Assembly: GCA_900553025.1 (NCBI GenBank)
Contig: USBT01000001.1
Location: 1 to 64,000, forward strand
Direction: 5' to 3'
Source of the DNA: an uncultured Eubacteriales bacterium
Lineage (GTDB): Bacteria > Bacillota > Clostridia > Peptostreptococcales > Anaerovoracaceae
Length of the DNA stretch: 64,000 nt
Below the pieces are notes generated by a model. The model worked only from the letters and a program-made list of their open reading frames with translations, was not told where the DNA came from and made no database searches. A program made the position numbers and the translations under genes. Shown piece after piece: positions 1-10,143 of the stretch; positions within the stretch are counted from its first letter, which is position 1; every line of letters begins with the position of its first letter.

Positions 1-623
1 AGGTTTGTTGGTAGCCCACTAGCAGTATAAAAGTGTGTCTTATTTAACCCAAGCTCTTCTGCTCTCTTATTCATAAGCTTTACAAACTCACCCTCTGAGC
101 CTGCAACATGGCACGCAAGAGCAACCGCTGATTCATTGCTGGATGGTATGAGCATGGCTTTTATCAGGTCGTCTATCGGAACCTTCATCCCTTCCTTGAG
201 CCAGATGATCCCGTAAGGATATGTAATATCTTCAGCTTCTTTCGATATAACTACATCCCCATTTTTATCTATTTCACCGCGATCCATCGCTTCCATAACA
301 AGTAGATATGTCATCAGCTTAGTTATGCTCGCAATAGGGACTTTTTTATCGGTTTTATCTGCGAAATATATTTCTCCAGTTTCAGGGTTTCCCACAGCAA
401 AGCCGTGCAAGTCACCAAAATAATCCTTAAGCTCTTTTCTTTGAGCTTCCAGCTTTGAATCCTGCGACTCGTCTTTTGATTTCGCATATGCATTTGCATC
501 TGGATTGAAAAATTTAAGTCCCGAAAAAACAATCAAGCACGAAATCAATATTACTGCTATTTTTACTATCGTTTTTTTTGCACTCTCTATATTTATGCAG
601 CTGCTCCTTAAAAAACTATACAT
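1..623 (-). CDS. D-alanyl-D-alanine carboxypeptidase (penicillin-binding protein, S11), 3' end cut by the window
   Basis: This is a serine-type D-Ala-D-Ala carboxypeptidase of the DacF/PBP5 kind, which trims the terminal D-alanine from peptidoglycan stem peptides outside the membrane. A hydrophobic segment at about residues 18-38 is a signal or anchor. The SxxK motif reads S-I-T-K at residues 99-102 and the SxN motif S-S-N at about 161-163. The KTG motif would lie beyond the window edge, so the gene is partial. The start ATG is 1 base after the stop of the dynamin-like gene, with AAGGCGA upstream, which suggests translational coupling. It is the last visible member of the ABC-ABC-dynamin run. 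Family assignment is firm; the exact paralogue (DacA, DacB or DacF) is not resolved. Confidence 0.88.
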   Translation of the reverse strand, partial: MYSFLRSSCINIESAKKTIVKIAVILISCLIVFSGLKFFNPDANAYAKSKDESQDSKLEAQRKELKDYFGDLHGFAVGNPETGEIYFADKTDKKVPIASITKLMTYLLVMEAMDRGEIDKNGDVVISKEAEDITYPYGIIWLKEGMKVPIDDLIKAMLIPSSNESAVALACHVAGSEGEFVKLMNKRAEELGLNKTHFYTASGLPTN

Positions 624-624
624 A

Positions 625-1887
625 TCATTCGCCTTTTTCAAGTTGTTCATTTATTTGCCTTTTAATCTCCCTAAGTCTGTTGGAAAGCAGATTTATATTT
701 GCTATTCTTCTAATTACGATGTACGCATTATCTTCTCTATATAACAAAATACTGTCGAGCGTATTTCTCAAATCCCCTAGCAAAGCATTTACCTTTTCGA
801 GAAATTCGCTCTTTGTCATAGTCCTCTTAAATGGTGAAGCTTCCTCAATTTCATAGACGTAGTGTATACCAAAAAATTCTTGAACTTTTTCAGATAAGTC
901 TATCTTTATTTCATTAAATTTTATTTCAAAATTCGCATCCTGCTCACTAGCTTCTTTTTTTATCTTTTCTATATATTCATCGATGGAAGAAAAAGCTGTA
1001 TCTAGATCTTTGTATTCCATATTCATGGCTTTCCAATAGAATCTAAGCTGACTTATGGCTTCATCTATAATATCTCTGAGTTTTAGTATTGACGAACGCT
1101 CCAAAATTGCTCTAGCATTCTGCTTTAAATCCCTGCTCACTGAGCTTGTAAGTTCTTTGATTCCCTCACCTGTCTTTGCAGAAACAGGAAAAATCTTAAC
1201 AGGCTCCATGTTATATCCCATTATTTGCTGAAGCACACCCTGACAATATCCTATGTATTGGGCAAGCTCAACCTCAGATACCAAATCTGCCTTGTTCACC
1301 GCAAAATAGAACTTCGAAGCAAACTCTTTTGTCGCCTTAAGAAATTCAATCTCTATCTCGTTTATGGGACTATCAACCGAAAGCAGGAATATTACTCCGT
1401 CACTTTCCTTCATGTACTGATACGCAACCTCCGTATTGTTCTTGTGAAAAGAGCCAACGCCAGGCGTATCGACAAACTCTATGCCATTTTTGAGAAATTT
1501 TGACGGCGTTCTAATTACTACAGACGACACACCAAGTTTATTATTGTTATTTTGTTGCTCGCTTATGTATTCTGACAGATTCTTAAAGTCAATCGGCTTA
1601 ACATCGCCGTTGAAAAAGTGAACCTCTGCCGACTTTTCCCCATAGTATACCCGCGTAACGGCCGAAGTAATTGGAACTATCCCAACTGGAAGTATCTCGT
1701 CGTCCAAAATATAATTTGCGAGAGTACTCTTGCCCCTTTTAAATTGACCTATTATTGACAGGGTCAACGTTTCTTTTTCAAGCTTATCTTTAATTATACG
1801 TAGATGATGTGCCTGCCCCTTGCACGCTTCTTCGGCAGAAAGAAGCTCATATGCACGATTAACTGCTTGCACTTCATTAAATTCCAT
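625..1887 (-). CDS. Dynamin-like GTPase
   Basis: A 420-residue protein with a dynamin-type GTPase domain. The P-loop G-Q-F-K-R-G-K-S is at residues 47-54, the G3 motif D-T-P-G at 140-143 and the G4 motif N-K-A-D at 198-201. The C-terminal half is charged and probably helical, as in bacterial dynamin-like proteins that act on membranes. It starts at an ATG with GGAGG 5 bases upstream, 14 bases after the preceding ABC transporter gene, and its stop nearly touches the carboxypeptidase start. The packing suggests one transcript with the two ABC permeases. Bacterial dynamins have been linked to membrane repair and envelope stress; a similar role here is only inferred from the neighbours. I see no transmembrane segment, so membrane binding would be peripheral. 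Confidence 0.85.
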   Translation of the reverse strand: MEFNEVQAVNRAYELLSAEEACKGQAHHLRIIKDKLEKETLTLSIIGQFKRGKSTLANYILDDEILPVGIVPITSAVTRVYYGEKSAEVHFFNGDVKPIDFKNLSEYISEQQNNNNKLGVSSVVIRTPSKFLKNGIEFVDTPGVGSFHKNNTEVAYQYMKESDGVIFLLSVDSPINEIEIEFLKATKEFASKFYFAVNKADLVSEVELAQYIGYCQGVLQQIMGYNMEPVKIFPVSAKTGEGIKELTSSVSRDLKQNARAILERSSILKLRDIIDEAISQLRFYWKAMNMEYKDLDTAFSSIDEYIEKIKKEASEQDANFEIKFNEIKIDLSEKVQEFFGIHYVYEIEEASPFKRTMTKSEFLEKVNALLGDLRNTLDSILLYREDNAYIVIRRIANINLLSNRLREIKRQINEQLEKGE

Positions 1888-1901
1888 AATACCTCCAAAA
1901 T

Positions 1902-4400
1902 CTAGTCTACATCTGTCCTTGCGAGAATGGCAGCAGGCGTCTTCATCAGTACCTTAGCGACAGGCAGGAGCCCGAACAAAATATTTGCAACGTAGATAAT
2001 TGCCACAGCAACTATTGCAACCGTTGGGTTCATGAGGAATGTGTACTGGAATGTCTTAATGAGGCTCAGCCTGTGAACAATGTAGCCCATTAAAACAAAT
2101 CCAGGTATACCCGCTACAGTTGTAATTGCAAGGACTTCACCGAGGAACATCTTGTATATATCGGTTTTCTTGACTCCAATGGCTCTGAAAATTCCAACTT
2201 CCTTTATTCTTGAAAGGAATGACGCCCTCATCATCAGATATATTTCTATGAGCGAAATAGCAAGTATAATTAGACCCGTTATACGTACGGTTTTCATAGT
2301 TTTCTTGACTTCATTCGTATATTTTTCTTTTGAGCTCTTATAGGCATCATAGCAGTCGAAGCCAGAATCTCTTAGTGTCTGTATAGTTGCAGCCTTCTCT
2401 GACTTTTTAGGAACATATAAAGCTGCTCCATTTGCTTCAGATATAATTTTCTTTTTAAGTGTCTCGTTAGAAACTATGGACATAGGTCTGCTATATTCAT
2501 CCGTATAGAAGCCGACAACTTTAAGTTTTTGCCCGTTGACCTTCGGTGTTACGAGCGAGCCTATTTTCACATCATATATTTTGTCATATGGTATTGCGGT
2601 TTCGTACTCAGCCTCAGGCCAAGTTCCACGTTTGAGAGTTAGTGCATCATCGGCTATCCTGTCAGCCAACTCTTTTGTTATAAGGTTGCTGTCAACATCT
2701 TTAGCTTCCGCTTCAGGATTCTCACTTTTCTGTGGGATACTTCCCTTGGCATATAGAATATTATATATTTCGCTCGAATTTACATACATCGAAGGCGACG
2801 ATTTGTCAACTATGCCTGTAATTTTAAGGTTGACGCTTTCTCCGAGCTTCAAATTCATTCCAACAAAATCAGATGCTTTAAAGTAGCCAGCTTGTTTTGC
2901 TAAGCCCTCTTCAATTAGAGTCTTGAAGGCGAGCTTGTCAACTACTACTTCAGAAGGATTTTCTGGCAATTTACCTGAAATTAAATCTTTCTTTTTGAGG
3001 GTATTAACATCCGTAATAGAGGTTTTGATGCTTTCTCCCATTTCGACTCCAGTCTGTAGAAAATTGTCATATCTTATCGGCACATTGATTATCGACTTGC
3101 CCGGTATTACATATCCTTTTAGTTCTCCGTCCTTTTGGTTTGCAACTAAACCGCTAGCTATAGTTTCGAGATTTGAATATTGCTCAGGCGACATTTTTTT
3201 GTTATTTATAATTATATAATGTTTATTCGTGTCGACGAACCTTTCATCCGGCGTATTCATTATAGCTGCTGTATTTGATATAGCATACATTATGAACATT
3301 GAGGAAATGAAGAATCCTACAAGCAGAACCTTCTTCATGACAGGATAATTAGAAACCTGTTTAAACCCTTTAATTATCATTGACCACAGGTTTATAATCG
3401 ATGCATTCCTCGGAGGCTTCTTAGCCTCAAGTACGCTCATATCATAACCTTTATCTTTGTAGTCATCCTTTGAAATTTCTTTATAAGTACCGTCAATAAA
3501 TTCTACACTAGAATGTTCATCGACAATTTCTGTTCTTAAGTTGTTGTCATTAACCTTGATGTATATATTGCCATTTTTAATCACAATATCCATCTCTGCT
3601 GCCTGCTCATCGTCCTGATAAACGTTTATCTTCGACCCTTGCATATCAAATGAGCTGTGGTTTTGTATTTCTCCGAGATATATTTTGTCGTCTATCCTGT
3701 AGTCGAGGTTGCTCTCGTTCGTATTCACCTCATCTGAAACTACGGCTCCGTCTGTAAGCCTAATTATCCGTGACGCATAGAAATTAGCAAGCTTCTCCTC
3801 GTGGGTTACCATTATGACCAGCTTAGTCTTAGAAATTGTCTTGATTATGTTCATTACCTCAAGAGTATTTCTGCTATCTAGGTTCCCTGTAGGCTCATCG
3901 GCGATTACTATCGCTGGATTCTTAACTATAGCCCTTGCAATGCCCACTCTTTGGCGTTCACCACCAGAAAGCATGTCGGCATATCTATTTCTATATCGAT
4001 ACATGCCTACCATTTCAAGAGCATAGTAGACCTTCTCCTTGATTTCATCTTTGTTCTTAACGCCCTGCATCTTTAGTACAAGCGCTACGTTGTCAAATAC
4101 AGACATCTCATCAACAAGGTTATAGTTTTGGAATATATATCCTATGTTTAAATTTCTAATCTTGTCCCTAGTCCATGCGGTCCTACCAGTCAGCTTCTGA
4201 TTATTTACAAATATTTTTCCCGTGCTTACACTATCAAGACCACCAATTGCATTGAGCAGTGTTGTCTTACCACAGCCTGAAGGTCCTAGTATCGCAATAA
4301 GTCCCGGTCCGTCTATCTCAAGCGAAGTGTTATCGATAACGTGTATTTCATTTTTCTTTAGTCTATTAAAATATTTATTTACATTTTCTAATTTTATCAT
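1902..4400 (-). CDS. ABC transporter, fused ATPase and FtsX-like permease (MacB type)
   Basis: An 832-residue protein with the ATPase at the N-terminus and the permease at the C-terminus. Walker A (G-P-S-G-C-G-K-T) is at about residues 39-46, the signature L-S-G-G-E-R-Q at 144-150 and Walker B with D-E-P at about 164-170. One transmembrane segment lies near residues 355-380, followed by a large extracytoplasmic domain and three C-terminal helices, the FtsX/MacB layout. Such proteins usually drive mechanotransmission, lipoprotein or peptide export, or antimicrobial-peptide resistance rather than solute uptake. The ATG lies 2 bases after the stop of the upstream paralogue and uses the GGAGGTG at the end of that gene as its ribosome site, so the two are translated together and probably form a heterodimer. 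The substrate is unknown. Confidence 0.88.
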   Translation of the reverse strand: MIKLENVNKYFNRLKKNEIHVIDNTSLEIDGPGLIAILGPSGCGKTTLLNAIGGLDSVSTGKIFVNNQKLTGRTAWTRDKIRNLNIGYIFQNYNLVDEMSVFDNVALVLKMQGVKNKDEIKEKVYYALEMVGMYRYRNRYADMLSGGERQRVGIARAIVKNPAIVIADEPTGNLDSRNTLEVMNIIKTISKTKLVIMVTHEEKLANFYASRIIRLTDGAVVSDEVNTNESNLDYRIDDKIYLGEIQNHSSFDMQGSKINVYQDDEQAAEMDIVIKNGNIYIKVNDNNLRTEIVDEHSSVEFIDGTYKEISKDDYKDKGYDMSVLEAKKPPRNASIINLWSMIIKGFKQVSNYPVMKKVLLVGFFISSMFIMYAISNTAAIMNTPDERFVDTNKHYIIINNKKMSPEQYSNLETIASGLVANQKDGELKGYVIPGKSIINVPIRYDNFLQTGVEMGESIKTSITDVNTLKKKDLISGKLPENPSEVVVDKLAFKTLIEEGLAKQAGYFKASDFVGMNLKLGESVNLKITGIVDKSSPSMYVNSSEIYNILYAKGSIPQKSENPEAEAKDVDSNLITKELADRIADDALTLKRGTWPEAEYETAIPYDKIYDVKIGSLVTPKVNGQKLKVVGFYTDEYSRPMSIVSNETLKKKIISEANGAALYVPKKSEKAATIQTLRDSGFDCYDAYKSSKEKYTNEVKKTMKTVRITGLIILAISLIEIYLMMRASFLSRIKEVGIFRAIGVKKTDIYKMFLGEVLAITTVAGIPGFVLMGYIVHRLSLIKTFQYTFLMNPTVAIVAVAIIYVANILFGLLPVAKVLMKTPAAILARTDVD

Positions 4401-4402
4401 GT

Positions 4403-6679
4403 CTACACCTCCTCTCTAAATGTGCTCATTGCGGATTTCTTAAACAATTTCTTTGAGAATTTTCTCGAAATTATATACGCCAAGCACACAACAATCACAT
4501 AGAGAATGATGTAATCCTGAATTTTAATGAAGTCAAATATTTCCACTAAGAACGGAATATCTAATACCTTTGTCTGAACCAGTCTGATAAAGGCAACTAG
4601 CATAAAATAAGCTATATTGATTATAAAAATTAGCTCTATATCTAATATCTGTTTGATGCTCTTAATGTCAAGGCAAATTAGTCTTAATGTTGAAAAATAC
4701 GTGCTTCTCGACCTTAATATTAGCCTTATAACAAAATAGCAGATGAAGAAGATTCCGACTACGATAGCAACATTGAACGGTACCGTTACGATATTCAAAA
4801 TATCAGTGTCAATGAACTGCGTCTTAGCTTTTGCAAGAGAAATGACAGTATATCCATTTTTCTTAAGCCAAGAAACAGCTTCGTCGGCATTCTTTCTTTC
4901 ATCTATATAAACTGTCGACTGATAATTTCCTTTCATAAATAGAGAATTATACTCTTCATCATTTATGTATATATTCCCCGAAATATCCTCAAAAGGTTTA
5001 TCTATGCCGAGCAAACTTTTATAATTATTCTTTGTATATGTAGCCGCACTTACAACTGTAGTCGTGTCCTTGAAATATATGTTCTTTACATTATACACAA
5101 GTTGCTTCCACCTTGAAGAACCGCTCTCATAAAGTGCGTCAACTTCCTCGGGCACAACTGCATATCCCTTTACAACATTTGAATTTGGATACACATTAAA
5201 CTGCCCGCCATCTGCTCCAAGTGGATATTTTTTACCATTTATAAGTATTTCCGTTTTTGAAATACTACCAATTTTAGATGCCCTCGCCTTAGACAAAATA
5301 GAGTCACTCAAGAAAATTTTGCCGACACCCTCAAAATTTACATCAACACTGGATGTCTTCGTCTTCTCTTTATCAACAAAGTATACGCCTGTAATTCTAA
5401 CGGTATACTCTTCTCCTGCGTCATCATTTAGCTTGACATCTTTGCCCACCTGTGCTTTAAGCGCATCTTCATCCATGGTCATGCTGTAAAGGCCTATGAC
5501 AGCTTCATTATCAGCCTTCGGTTTTTCTCCTGCGATTAGCTTCTTAGGCATCTCAGATATTGGGGCAGGATGTGCCTCCATATACACGTTATACTTAGCC
5601 TCAGACTCCGAAATAGCAGCTGCATCGGAGCTGTCATCAAAGGAATAAAACGAAACATCGAGGATTATATCGTCCTTGAAAAGAGTTTTGTAATGTGGCG
5701 TGTTCTGTAGCTTATTATAATCGTCCTCTGTCATAGGTGAGTTGTCACTGTGTTTTACAACCACTCTCCTGTCGCTGCTGTTTCTGAAAAACATATTGTT
5801 ACCAAAGCCCTCAAATGCGTCATTATTAGCCTTGATGCCTGCATATTGCATTATAACGGATGCACTCAGGAATAAAAATACAAGTAGCAGCAACAAAAAT
5901 TTAGGGAATATATTGAAGGTGTTTCTAATCCCCAAAATCAATTTATTAGCCCATGTCATCGGCCTAGTTTCAACGGGAGCTATTTTGTGCTCCTCTCGCC
6001 TTGGAGTAATGACCTCATCTTCGATTATTCTACCATCAGAGAGCTTTATTCTCCTGCTAGCACAGTCCTCAAATTGGTCATAGTTATGTGTTACAACTAT
6101 AACAAGGTGGTCCTCGGCAACCTCCTTTAACAGCTCAACTATGCCAAGTGCAGATTTACTATCAAGGTTTCCTGTTGGTTCATCTGCAACTATTATCGGA
6201 GTTTCCTTCGCAAGAGCCCTTGCGATAGCAACCCTCTGCTTCTGACCACCCGAAAGCTTTGAAACCTTGGTATTAGTAAATTCAGTCAGTCCAACCTTTT
6301 CAATGATTGCATGAATTTTGTCTTTGACATCACTCTTTTTTCTTCCTTCAACCAAAAGAACCAATTCAATATTCTGAAATACAGTATAACTGGAAACTAG
6401 ATTAAAGCTTTGAAAGATATTGGCGATATACTTTCGTCTATAGGTTTCAAAATCGTTTACGGTGAAATGGCTGGTTTCGTTGCCGTCAATATACATCTCA
6501 CCTTCCTCATATGAGTCGAGCCCTGAAATTACATTTATTAACGTAGATTTTCCCGATCCTGATTCTCCTGTGATTACAACGAATTCTCCAGGATGAAGTT
6601 CTAGGTTCACTCTATTAAGGCCACTGGCAATTATCCCCTTACTATAATAGAATTTTGAAAGGTTCTTTAGTTTTAGCAT
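4403..6679 (-). CDS. ABC transporter, fused ATPase and FtsX-like permease, partner of the downstream gene
   Basis: A 758-residue paralogue of the next gene. Walker A (G-E-S-G-S-G-K-S-T) is at about residues 38-46, the signature L-S-G-G-Q-K-Q-R at 142-149 and Walker B with D-E-P-T-G just after. A transmembrane helix is near residue 255-275 and three more are at the C-terminus, with an extracytoplasmic part between. It begins at ATG after AGGAGGTAGG and is the first gene of the run ABC-ABC-dynamin-carboxypeptidase. Two fused half-transporters in tandem argue for a heteromeric complex. The upstream 115 bases are very AT-rich with repeated TTGATAA words; no clean promoter could be fixed there, so read-through from serS is possible. 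Confidence 0.87.
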   Translation of the reverse strand: MLKLKNLSKFYYSKGIIASGLNRVNLELHPGEFVVITGESGSGKSTLINVISGLDSYEEGEMYIDGNETSHFTVNDFETYRRKYIANIFQSFNLVSSYTVFQNIELVLLVEGRKKSDVKDKIHAIIEKVGLTEFTNTKVSKLSGGQKQRVAIARALAKETPIIVADEPTGNLDSKSALGIVELLKEVAEDHLVIVVTHNYDQFEDCASRRIKLSDGRIIEDEVITPRREEHKIAPVETRPMTWANKLILGIRNTFNIFPKFLLLLLVFLFLSASVIMQYAGIKANNDAFEGFGNNMFFRNSSDRRVVVKHSDNSPMTEDDYNKLQNTPHYKTLFKDDIILDVSFYSFDDSSDAAAISESEAKYNVYMEAHPAPISEMPKKLIAGEKPKADNEAVIGLYSMTMDEDALKAQVGKDVKLNDDAGEEYTVRITGVYFVDKEKTKTSSVDVNFEGVGKIFLSDSILSKARASKIGSISKTEILINGKKYPLGADGGQFNVYPNSNVVKGYAVVPEEVDALYESGSSRWKQLVYNVKNIYFKDTTTVVSAATYTKNNYKSLLGIDKPFEDISGNIYINDEEYNSLFMKGNYQSTVYIDERKNADEAVSWLKKNGYTVISLAKAKTQFIDTDILNIVTVPFNVAIVVGIFFICYFVIRLILRSRSTYFSTLRLICLDIKSIKQILDIELIFIINIAYFMLVAFIRLVQTKVLDIPFLVEIFDFIKIQDYIILYVIVVCLAYIISRKFSKKLFKKSAMSTFREEV

Positions 6680-6794
6680 CCTACCTCCTTTGATTCGAAA
6701 ATATACAAATCATATTTATTATCAATTATTATCATTACCTAATTTGTTCAAACTATATTATCAATTTATCTTATCAATCAATAGTACAGATTGA

Positions 6795-8075
6795 TTATTC
6801 AGCCTTATTTATCTCGTGTACGCCCATGTATTTTCTGAGTGCTTCAGGTATTTCAACAGACCCATCTTCCTTCTGAAAATTCTCCAGTATTGCAGCCGTG
6901 GTTCTTCCGACAGCAAGTCCCGAGCCGTTCAATGTATGAACATATTCTACTTTGCCCGTTTCACTATCTCTATATCTTATGCCTGCCCTCCTAGCCTGAA
7001 AATCTTCAAAATTAGAGCAAGAAGATATCTCTACGTATCTGCCATAGCTAGGCATCCACACCTCTATATCATAAGTCATTGCAGATGAAAATCCAAGGTC
7101 GCCTGAGCAAAGTCTGACAACTCTATACGGAATTCCTAAAATTTTCAGTACGGCTTCAGCATCTGCTGTTAATTTTTCAAGTTCATCATATGAATTTTCT
7201 GGCTTTACAAACTTCACTAGTTCTACTTTGTTGAATTGGTGCTGTCTAATTAGACCTCTCGTGTCTCTTCCCGCAGAGCCTGCCTCAGCTCTGAAGCAAG
7301 GTGTATAAGCTGTATAATATATCGGAAGTTCTTCTTCTTTAAGAATTTCATCGCCTCTAAGGTTTGTAACAGGAACCTCTGCGGTCGGAATAAGGAAAAA
7401 GTCCTTCTGCGGAACATAGAACATATCCTCCTCAAACTTAGGAAGCTGTCCTGTTCCCGTCATAGCCTTTCTGTTGACCATAAAAGGTGGCAAGATTTCC
7501 ACATAGCTTTGCTCAATAGTATGCAAGTCGAGCATAAAGTTGGTGATAGCCCTCTCAAGCCTTGCTCCGAGTCCCTTATACACTGTGAATCTGGTCCCCG
7601 AAATCTTAGCCGCTCTTTCGAAGTCCAAAATATCAAGTTCCTCTCCAATATCCCAGTGCGCCTTGGCTTCGAATTCAAATTTAGTTGGCTCTCCTACAAT
7701 TCTCATAACTTCGTTATCGCTATCATCGACCCCGTATGGCACTTTTTGATTTGGAGTATTAGGAACCGAAAGAAGCATAATTCTATATTGCTCATCTATT
7801 TCGTCAAGCTTAGCATCAAGAGTTTTAATATTAGATGACAGCTTCTTCATCTCTGACATTATTATGCTCGTGTCCTTGCCTTCTTTTTTGAGCTTAGGAA
7901 TCTGCCTTGAAACAGTATTTTGCTTATTTTTCATTTTTTCTACTTCAGCAAGTATTTCGCGACGTTTTTCATCAATGTCTTTAAGCTCAGATAGCCCAAA
8001 ATCTCCCTTGCCCCTAAATTCAACTCGTTCCTTTACTTCCTCGTAGTTTTTCCTAATTCGTTTAACATCTAACAT
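6795..8075 (-). CDS. serS: Seryl-tRNA synthetase
   Basis: This charges tRNA-Ser with serine. The N-terminal coiled-coil tRNA-binding arm spans about residues 25-100 (rich in K, E and L). The class II catalytic core follows, with motif 1 around G-A-R-L-E-R-A-I, motif 2 [11 protein letters not shown] and motif 3 G-S-G-L-A-V-G-R-T. The chosen start gives M-L-D-V-K-R-I-R, the usual SerS beginning, with GGAG 6 bases upstream; a TTG four codons earlier is less likely because it lies on that ribosome site. The length of 426 residues is typical. The gap to the glutamine synthetase gene is only about 100 bases, too short for a full T-box leader, so serS may be co-transcribed with the upstream genes. 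Confidence 0.95.
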   Translation of the reverse strand: MLDVKRIRKNYEEVKERVEFRGKGDFGLSELKDIDEKRREILAEVEKMKNKQNTVSRQIPKLKKEGKDTSIIMSEMKKLSSNIKTLDAKLDEIDEQYRIMLLSVPNTPNQKVPYGVDDSDNEVMRIVGEPTKFEFEAKAHWDIGEELDILDFERAAKISGTRFTVYKGLGARLERAITNFMLDLHTIEQSYVEILPPFMVNRKAMTGTGQLPKFEEDMFYVPQKDFFLIPTAEVPVTNLRGDEILKEEELPIYYTAYTPCFRAEAGSAGRDTRGLIRQHQFNKVELVKFVKPENSYDELEKLTADAEAVLKILGIPYRVVRLCSGDLGFSSAMTYDIEVWMPSYGRYVEISSCSNFEDFQARRAGIRYRDSETGKVEYVHTLNGSGLAVGRTTAAILENFQKEDGSVEIPEALRKYMGVHEINKAE

Positions 8076-8176
8076 TTTATTCTCCAATCTTATTTACTTA
8101 ATGTTGCTATTCACTGTCAATACACCTAAACAAATTACTATTTTTAAAAAACATAAACAACATATTATAACATCCG

Positions 8177-10111
8177 TTACAAAACATTATGCACATATAC
8201 ACTGTATATTTCACTTAAAGCATTAACCTTTGACTGAAGCTTAAGTTGAAGATCTGAGGCCAACGCGTAATCCCCAGTATCAAGTGCATTTTTCACCTGA
8301 GTTAAAAGACAAAACTCATTCAATTCGTCTTTTGCAATTTCATGTCTCATCTTGTCAATCGACAGCCAGAGTTTTATGTCCATGTCCGTAAATTCCCTGT
8401 CATCATGAACCTTTTTACACTCTCTAACAAAATTCATAGTTGCCGGTATAATTCTGTCATGCAGTTCTGTTTTCCAATGTGAAAGTGTCTGTTCAACATA
8501 AGAATTAATTACAAGCGGGCTCATAACACTGCCTTTGTAGAAAATTTCAAGTCTATCCTTGTTGTTCTCAAAGCTCATTAAATTTTCCCATACGGTTGCA
8601 GGGGCTTTACCGAAAAGCTGCTGCCTCTCTTGCTCGGAATAATCAGTAAATACGTTTTTTTCACTTCTATATTCCCTATCTCTTTCAAGATAGAAATCAT
8701 CCTCTCCATATTTCTTAGAAATTGACTTCTCAAGCTCCTTAGGTGTTTTGTTAGCTGAAAGTGCCGCTTCAATTCCGTCAAGCATAGACAGATATGATGA
8801 AGCCAATACAAGATAAGTATTGCTTTTTGGATTAGGTGAGCGGAGTTCAAATCTTGTCCCCGCAGGATTGTGAACATCTCTTATAAGACCAGCCAGTACC
8901 GTTCTGTTTCTAGATGGCTCCTGAACAGATCTACCAAGAGAAGTAACCGTACAAACAGGGGCCTCGTAACCTGGCTTAAGACGGTTAAAAGCATCATTGT
9001 TAGTACTTACAAACGGATTGATTAGTTCATAATTTCTGAGCAATCCCATAAGAGCACCAAAGCCTATTGGACTTAGAAATTCTTCGTCCCATTTTTCAGG
9101 TGCAAATAGGCTAACAATCTTGCCATTTTTCAGTCTAGCTCCAAGACCTAAATGTGTATGTTCACCTGACCCTGCAACTCCCCTTACAGGCTTTGCCATA
9201 AAGGTAACATCAAGTCCGTGCATAGTAAATATATCTCTAACGACATACTTGATGTGATTTTCATTATCAGCTGCCTGCATAGCATCCGCATACTTCCAGT
9301 CAATCTCAAGCTGCTCCATTATGTGATTATAATGACCTTCATTAGCCAGGTTTGCTTGGACGCCTCCAACTTCTTTATGCCCCATCTCCATCTCAAATCC
9401 ATAGCAGTCAAGAATAGTCATCACCTCTTCAAGAGCCGTCCTAACTTGACCGTAGGTTCTTTTCCAGTACTGTTCCTTTAAAACCTGAGATGTAAATAAT
9501 TGCTCCCTATCTCCCTTATCATCAGGAGTTCTAACCCAAAATTCAAGCTCCGTAGCGCTAGTCAGAAGCAATTCTTCTATATCTTCCGCACAGCTAACTC
9601 CATCCATGTATGGATATACATAGTTATTTTCTTTCAGTTCCTCAAGCATCCTTTGGCGAAAATACTTAAGCGCATCCCTAAGCACAACTCTAGATCCGCA
9701 TTCAAAGTCTTCATTATGCACCAAAAAAGATGGTATCCTCAAGGTTCCAACAGGTAGACCTGTATAATAATCTATGTGCCTAAAATTGTGATCAACATAC
9801 CAGTTCACATCAAGATCTGGTATTATATCAATCTTCGCATTGTTTAGGTCAGCAATGCCTGGAAGCGCTACACTTGAGCCGTCAGTCTGAACCCCATGCG
9901 CAAGAAGCTTTGTTAAATCATCCAAAAAAACCTTTGTAGGTATTTTTTCATCTGTATCGTGCCCGCCCATATCAATTCCAACAAAAGATACAAACTTAAC
10001 CTCTGGATGCTCTTCCAAAATTCGTCTTATATCATGCTCGCCATGCATTTTAGCTGGAATAGTAAACAACATCTTGTCTAAATCGTAATTTAATCTATGT
10101 ATTCTCTCCAT
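8177..10111 (-). CDS. Glutamine synthetase, long clostridial form
   Basis: A 644-residue glutamine synthetase, which condenses glutamate and ammonia with ATP. The N-terminal beta-grasp part carries V-Q-T-D-G-S-S and N-N-A-K-I-D. The catalytic core has the metal and glutamate residues in M-G-H-K-E-V-G-G (about 250), G-V-A-G-S-G-E-H-T-H (about 315) and the N-N-D-A-F-N-R-L-K-P-G segment. Compared with the roughly 440-residue GSI enzymes it has about 200 extra C-terminal, mostly helical residues, as in the 630-640 residue clostridial proteins. It may or may not be the main biosynthetic enzyme. It starts at ATG after AGGGGGA, 32 bases downstream of the UPF0182 gene, which suggests the same operon. 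No amtB or glnB homologue is nearby. Confidence 0.88.
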   Translation of the reverse strand: MERIHRLNYDLDKMLFTIPAKMHGEHDIRRILEEHPEVKFVSFVGIDMGGHDTDEKIPTKVFLDDLTKLLAHGVQTDGSSVALPGIADLNNAKIDIIPDLDVNWYVDHNFRHIDYYTGLPVGTLRIPSFLVHNEDFECGSRVVLRDALKYFRQRMLEELKENNYVYPYMDGVSCAEDIEELLLTSATELEFWVRTPDDKGDREQLFTSQVLKEQYWKRTYGQVRTALEEVMTILDCYGFEMEMGHKEVGGVQANLANEGHYNHIMEQLEIDWKYADAMQAADNENHIKYVVRDIFTMHGLDVTFMAKPVRGVAGSGEHTHLGLGARLKNGKIVSLFAPEKWDEEFLSPIGFGALMGLLRNYELINPFVSTNNDAFNRLKPGYEAPVCTVTSLGRSVQEPSRNRTVLAGLIRDVHNPAGTRFELRSPNPKSNTYLVLASSYLSMLDGIEAALSANKTPKELEKSISKKYGEDDFYLERDREYRSEKNVFTDYSEQERQQLFGKAPATVWENLMSFENNKDRLEIFYKGSVMSPLVINSYVEQTLSHWKTELHDRIIPATMNFVRECKKVHDDREFTDMDIKLWLSIDKMRHEIAKDELNEFCLLTQVKNALDTGDYALASDLQLKLQSKVNALSEIYSVYVHNVL

Positions 10112-10143
10112 AAATCCCCCTAAACATGAGTTATATTTATCAT

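Noticed and set aside
8091..8120. serS promoter (TTGACA with an 18-base spacer)
   Set aside because: The -10 match is poor, and the start site would fall at or inside the serS start region.
8076..8176. T-box leader for serS
   Set aside because: The gap is about 100 bases, with no specifier stem or T-box sequence, and no terminator hairpin with a T-run was found.
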